This document shows, piece by piece, positions 61,544 to 64,000 of a stretch of DNA of 64,000 nt. The notes beneath the pieces are model-generated. The model had not been told where the DNA came from, searched no databases, and saw only the letters and a list, made by a program, of their open reading frames with translations. How positions within the stretch are numbered: position 1 is the stretch's first letter; every line of letters begins with the position of its first letter. A program made the position numbers and the translations under genes. The stretch is from Rothia dentocariosa ATCC 17931 (lineage in GTDB: Bacteria > Actinomycetota > Actinomycetes > Actinomycetales > Micrococcaceae), in assembly GCF_000164695.2 (NCBI RefSeq), contig NC_014643.1, positions 930,001 to 994,000 on the forward strand. Reading direction: 5' to 3'.

Positions 61544-62129
61544 ATGCCGTATCGGAACGAGGCACCGCAGACAGTACAGTACAGAGGCCGAACACGATAT
61601 CACAGTTCACCGCTCTCTAACGGTTGGGCAGTGGCTGAACCTGCTGGCAATCCCGATTCTGGGGCAGCTGATTCAAACTGTTTTCTTCGTTCTGCTGGTG
61701 TTCGGTTTCTTCTCATGGTTTGCCTCTGTTGCTGTTACCGACCAAACCATTGAGCTGTGGGTGGGAACCAAACCCGAGCATCTGAAAATTTTAGGCCTTG
61801 AATTCAATTACAACGCGGTTGTGCTTAAGGTGACGATGATCGTTGCAGTATTCTCTGGATTGAGCTTCGCGGCAACGACCAGCAGCGACGACCGGCACGC
61901 ACGCGACTTCCTGGAACCGATGGTGCTGAGGCTGCGAAAGATTCTGATGATTCGAGATATATACCTTTCCATCTTCAGGATGAGCGCGGAAGAGACGCTG
62001 GAGGGCTATGAACTGTGGTCCGCATCGGCGCAAGAAGATAGTACAGAGCCCGTTGCATCTACCGATAAGGAGACGGTGAAGGATAATGGTCTCGAAGAAG
62101 CCACTGAATCCGGGAGTACAGACTCATAG
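61544..62129 (+). pseudogene. two-TM membrane protein, probable frameshift near its N-terminus
   Basis: The ATG two bases after the preceding stop gives MPYRNEAPQTVQYRGRTRYHSS, then a non-membrane run. The frame that continues to 62129 holds SLTVGQWLNLLAIPILGQLI and VFFVLLVFGFFSWF, then a helix and a second segment (VTMIVAVFSGLSFAA), and an acidic tail, but has no ATG or GTG before 61698. One extra base around 61,590-61,625 would link the two into about 195 residues. If not a sequence error, the gene is broken. Confidence 0.55.
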
Positions 62130-62148
62130 CCAGAGGTGAAGGTAGGCT

Positions 62149-62469
62149 TCACAGCGCCTCGATCACAATGCCGCCAAAACGGGCATTCTTTGCCTCGCAG
62201 GTTATTCCATCAACGTAGCAGGTTGAACTGGAGTAGGTTTCTTGCAGCCCGGTATTGGCGTAATATCCGTAAAATCCGCCAAGCAGCGTTACACCCGAGC
62301 TATTGGGAGTCGGCAGCACCTGTATATCGTAGAAAACGACCGGGCGGCCAGACCGGTCAGTCACCCGTGCAGAACATTCGGGACAGAGCGAGCGAGGATA
62401 ACGTTCTAAAGTCTTCACGGGCTTGGAACAAACGGGGCATGCAATTTCCATGAATGGTGGCTTGACCAT
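62149..62469 (-). CDS. zinc-ribbon small protein
   Basis: A 106-residue protein. The start is chosen at MVKPPFMEIACPVC because AAGGAT lies 8 bases before it. A CPVC ... CPEC pair of knuckles (residues about 11-14 and 29-32) forms a zinc ribbon, followed by a beta-rich part with Gly, Tyr and Thr and two further Cys. Convergent with the membrane gene ending 62129. Function unknown. Confidence 0.65.
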   Translation of the reverse strand: MVKPPFMEIACPVCSKPVKTLERYPRSLCPECSARVTDRSGRPVVFYDIQVLPTPNSSGVTLLGGFYGYYANTGLQETYSSSTCYVDGITCEAKNARFGGIVIEAL

Positions 62470-62658
62470 GGAGGATATCCTTCGGGTGGTTAGATGACAA
62501 TGTAGACACGTTGGATAGGGATAGTCCCATTGCTTTTATCTTAGAGGTGTGCATCCAAGGTGAAAATGGTGTACGTCAAATAGAACATGGGCAGGGCGCA
62601 AAGGTCTGAAAACCCCGTAAACCTAGCTAAGTTATTTCAACGTACGTAAGATGTTCTT

Positions 62659-63576
62659 ATGACACGTTTTACGACCGACCACCTCAAAACATTCGTCACG
62701 GTCATCGAATACGGCACCTTCGATGCTGCTGCCGACGTTCTTGGGGTTAGCCCCTCCGCAATATCACAGCGTGTAAAAACAATGGAACAGCTGGCCGGTA
62801 AAGTCCTGCTGCAGCGCACCAACCCGGTGACTCCAACGGCTTCTGGACAGAGCGTGTTACGCATTGCACGGCAAAGTGAATTCCTACAGCTTGAACTGGA
62901 ACGAGAACTCATGGGCGAGGGCGGATTCCAGACAGTCTCTATAGCCCTGAACGCCGATTCTTTAGCAACGTGGTTTTTGGAGGCCATACGCACGCTCGCT
63001 CAGGAGGACGAAATTTTCTGCGACCTGCGGCGTGAAGGCGAATTTCATTCCTCAGCCCTTCTGCGTACCGGGGAAGTTATGGCCGCCATAACCTCACAGC
63101 CCGGGAAAATCCCCGGATGCTCGGTAGATTACCTGGGCGTGGCGCGTTACTGGTGTGTGGCATCGCCAGCGTATGTGGATCGTTACCTTCCGGGGTTCCC
63201 TGCGAAGACTACCCGTGAAGACCTGAACCGGGCACCCGTGGTGGAATATGATCGTAAAGACTTTGTGCAGGATGTTGCACGCGCTCTGATCGAGGAAGAC
63301 CTAAAACTGCCCAGAGCCGAATTCGAGCAGAGCCCAACGCTCTATATTCCTTCGTCACCGGACTATGCGCAGGCGGTCTATGAGGGTATTGCGTGGGGTC
63401 TGCTGCCGGAGGCGCAGTGTAGCGAATATTTCGCCGCCCAAACACTTGTGAAACTCGCTCAGAAGCCCGTGGAGTTCCCACTGTACTGGCAGCACTGGAA
63501 TATCAACTCGCCCGTTCTGGAAAAAGTTAGCCGTCGGGTTGCTGATGCGGCCCATCAGGGGCTTTTGGATTCATGA
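62659..63576 (+). CDS. LysR-family regulator, ArgP/LysG type
   Basis: A 305-residue LysR regulator. The N-terminal winged helix is FVTVIEYGTFDAAADVLGVSPSAISQRVKTMEQLAGKVLLQR, with the ArgP-type pattern PSAISQRVKxLE. The rest is the effector-binding domain. ArgP/LysG proteins usually sit beside an amino-acid exporter (LysE or ArgO). Here its stop overlaps the start of an ACR3-like permease by 4 bp, an odd pairing. Confidence 0.88.
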   Translation: MTRFTTDHLKTFVTVIEYGTFDAAADVLGVSPSAISQRVKTMEQLAGKVLLQRTNPVTPTASGQSVLRIARQSEFLQLELERELMGEGGFQTVSIALNADSLATWFLEAIRTLAQEDEIFCDLRREGEFHSSALLRTGEVMAAITSQPGKIPGCSVDYLGVARYWCVASPAYVDRYLPGFPAKTTREDLNRAPVVEYDRKDFVQDVARALIEEDLKLPRAEFEQSPTLYIPSSPDYAQAVYEGIAWGLLPEAQCSEYFAAQTLVKLAQKPVEFPLYWQHWNINSPVLEKVSRRVADAAHQGLLDS

Positions 63577-64000
63577 CGGATAGCTGGGGTGAACGGCATC
63601 AAAGCGCCCTCTACCTCACCTCAATGGCGGTGGGCGTAGTACTCTCCCTGTTCTGCCCGCCTAAGGTGTCAGAGGTGAGCGATGCTCTGGTACCTTATGC
63701 CCTGGCGGTTCTGCTTTTTGCCAACTTTATGGGAGCTCCTTTCGGTCGGGGCCAGGAACGGGAACGAAACGGGGCACCCGCTGCCGCATCGCGCGGATTT
63801 ACCCTATGGCTGATAACGCTCAACTTTATTGTGGTACCCCTGCTGGTCATGATTTTGCTTCCCACATTCTTAGGGGATAGTTCCGTGATCGCCCTGGCGG
63901 TAGCCCTCGTGGTGCTGGCACCATGCATTGATTATGTGGTGGTTTTTACCCGTTACGCCGGTGGCGACAGCACATTGCTGCTGCGTAAAACACCGCTTCT
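63573..64000 (+). CDS. ACR3/bile-acid:sodium symporter family permease, 5' part
   Basis: Starts at the ATG overlapping the LysR stop (ATGA) and runs off the window. The 142 visible residues have four hydrophobic segments (about 12-30, 40-55, 75-100 and 105-125) and the family motif VVLAPCIDYVVVFTRYAGGDS, as in arsenite efflux and bile-acid symporter proteins. The central Cys of ACR3 arsenite pumps appears in LAPCIDYV. Partial at the right edge. Confidence 0.8.
   Translation, partial: MTDSWGERHQSALYLTSMAVGVVLSLFCPPKVSEVSDALVPYALAVLLFANFMGAPFGRGQERERNGAPAAASRGFTLWLITLNFIVVPLLVMILLPTFLGDSSVIALAVALVVLAPCIDYVVVFTRYAGGDSTLLLRKTPL

Overview
The window is a chromosomal origin region of a mid-GC actinobacterium. 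The order dciA-recF-dnaN-dnaA with rpmH-rnpA-yidD-yidC-khpB-rsmG-parA-parB diverging from it, followed by trxA-trxB, a pseudokinase gene, murJ, a Nudix gene and cca, is the classic actinobacterial oriC neighbourhood. The 16S sequence and gene complement look like Rothia (family Micrococcaceae, R. dentocariosa/R. aeria type). This is from memory of the family, not from a search.

Layout. 1-11.5 kb: accessory and housekeeping genes: a truncated HAD phosphatase, small membrane proteins, a Na+/H+ antiporter, an unusual protein with a Cys/Gly-rich tail, a frameshifted TetR regulator, galK, a mycoredoxin/AroE-like pair, a rhomboid protease and a cyclophilin. A dense cluster of DnaA boxes lies at 9.1-9.4 kb, far from dnaA. 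11.5-17.5 kb: a broken membrane gene, two separate tRNA-Ala/5S rRNA units that are exact copies, a phosphate transporter locus with a PHO-box-like repeat, and a tRNA-Ile/DLW-39/tRNA-Ala/5S operon. 17.5-31.7 kb: gyrA, gyrB, dciA, recF, dnaN, oriC, dnaA, then rpmH to rsmG on the other strand. 31.7-46.5 kb: parABS with most of the parS sites, thioredoxin system, cell-wall lipid II flippase and its pseudokinase partner, tRNA CCA-adding enzyme, two TM2 proteins, and rpsF-ssb-rpsR-rplI. 46.6-54.2 kb: an ABC exporter, methyltransferase, glycosyltransferase, a frameshifted Rossmann-fold gene and dnaB. 54.2-60.2 kb: an rRNA operon with 16S and 23S only. 60.3-64 kb: small accessory genes, a LysR (ArgP-like) regulator and the start of an ACR3/bile-acid-symporter-family permease.

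How it works together. The core encodes initiation (DnaA, oriC), helicase handling (DciA, DnaB), clamp and repair (DnaN, RecF), topology (GyrAB), segregation (ParA, ParB and eight parS-like sites) and envelope biogenesis (YidC, YidD, MurJ). The rRNA operon ends in a terminator without a 5S gene. The two 5S genes sit 44-48 kb away behind tRNA-Ala. Four promoters for stable RNA share a TTGnnn / 17-18 bp / TATAGT layout, which may be how the separate units are kept in balance.

Main points for a second look: the 5S-less rRNA operon and duplicated tRNA-Ala-5S cassette; parS sites at the centre of perfect 40-42 bp palindromes; the remote DnaA-box cluster; the Cys-tailed BioB-like relict; two probable sRNAs sharing a 13-nt box at 49.1-49.6 kb; and four apparent frameshifts that could be sequence errors or real decay.
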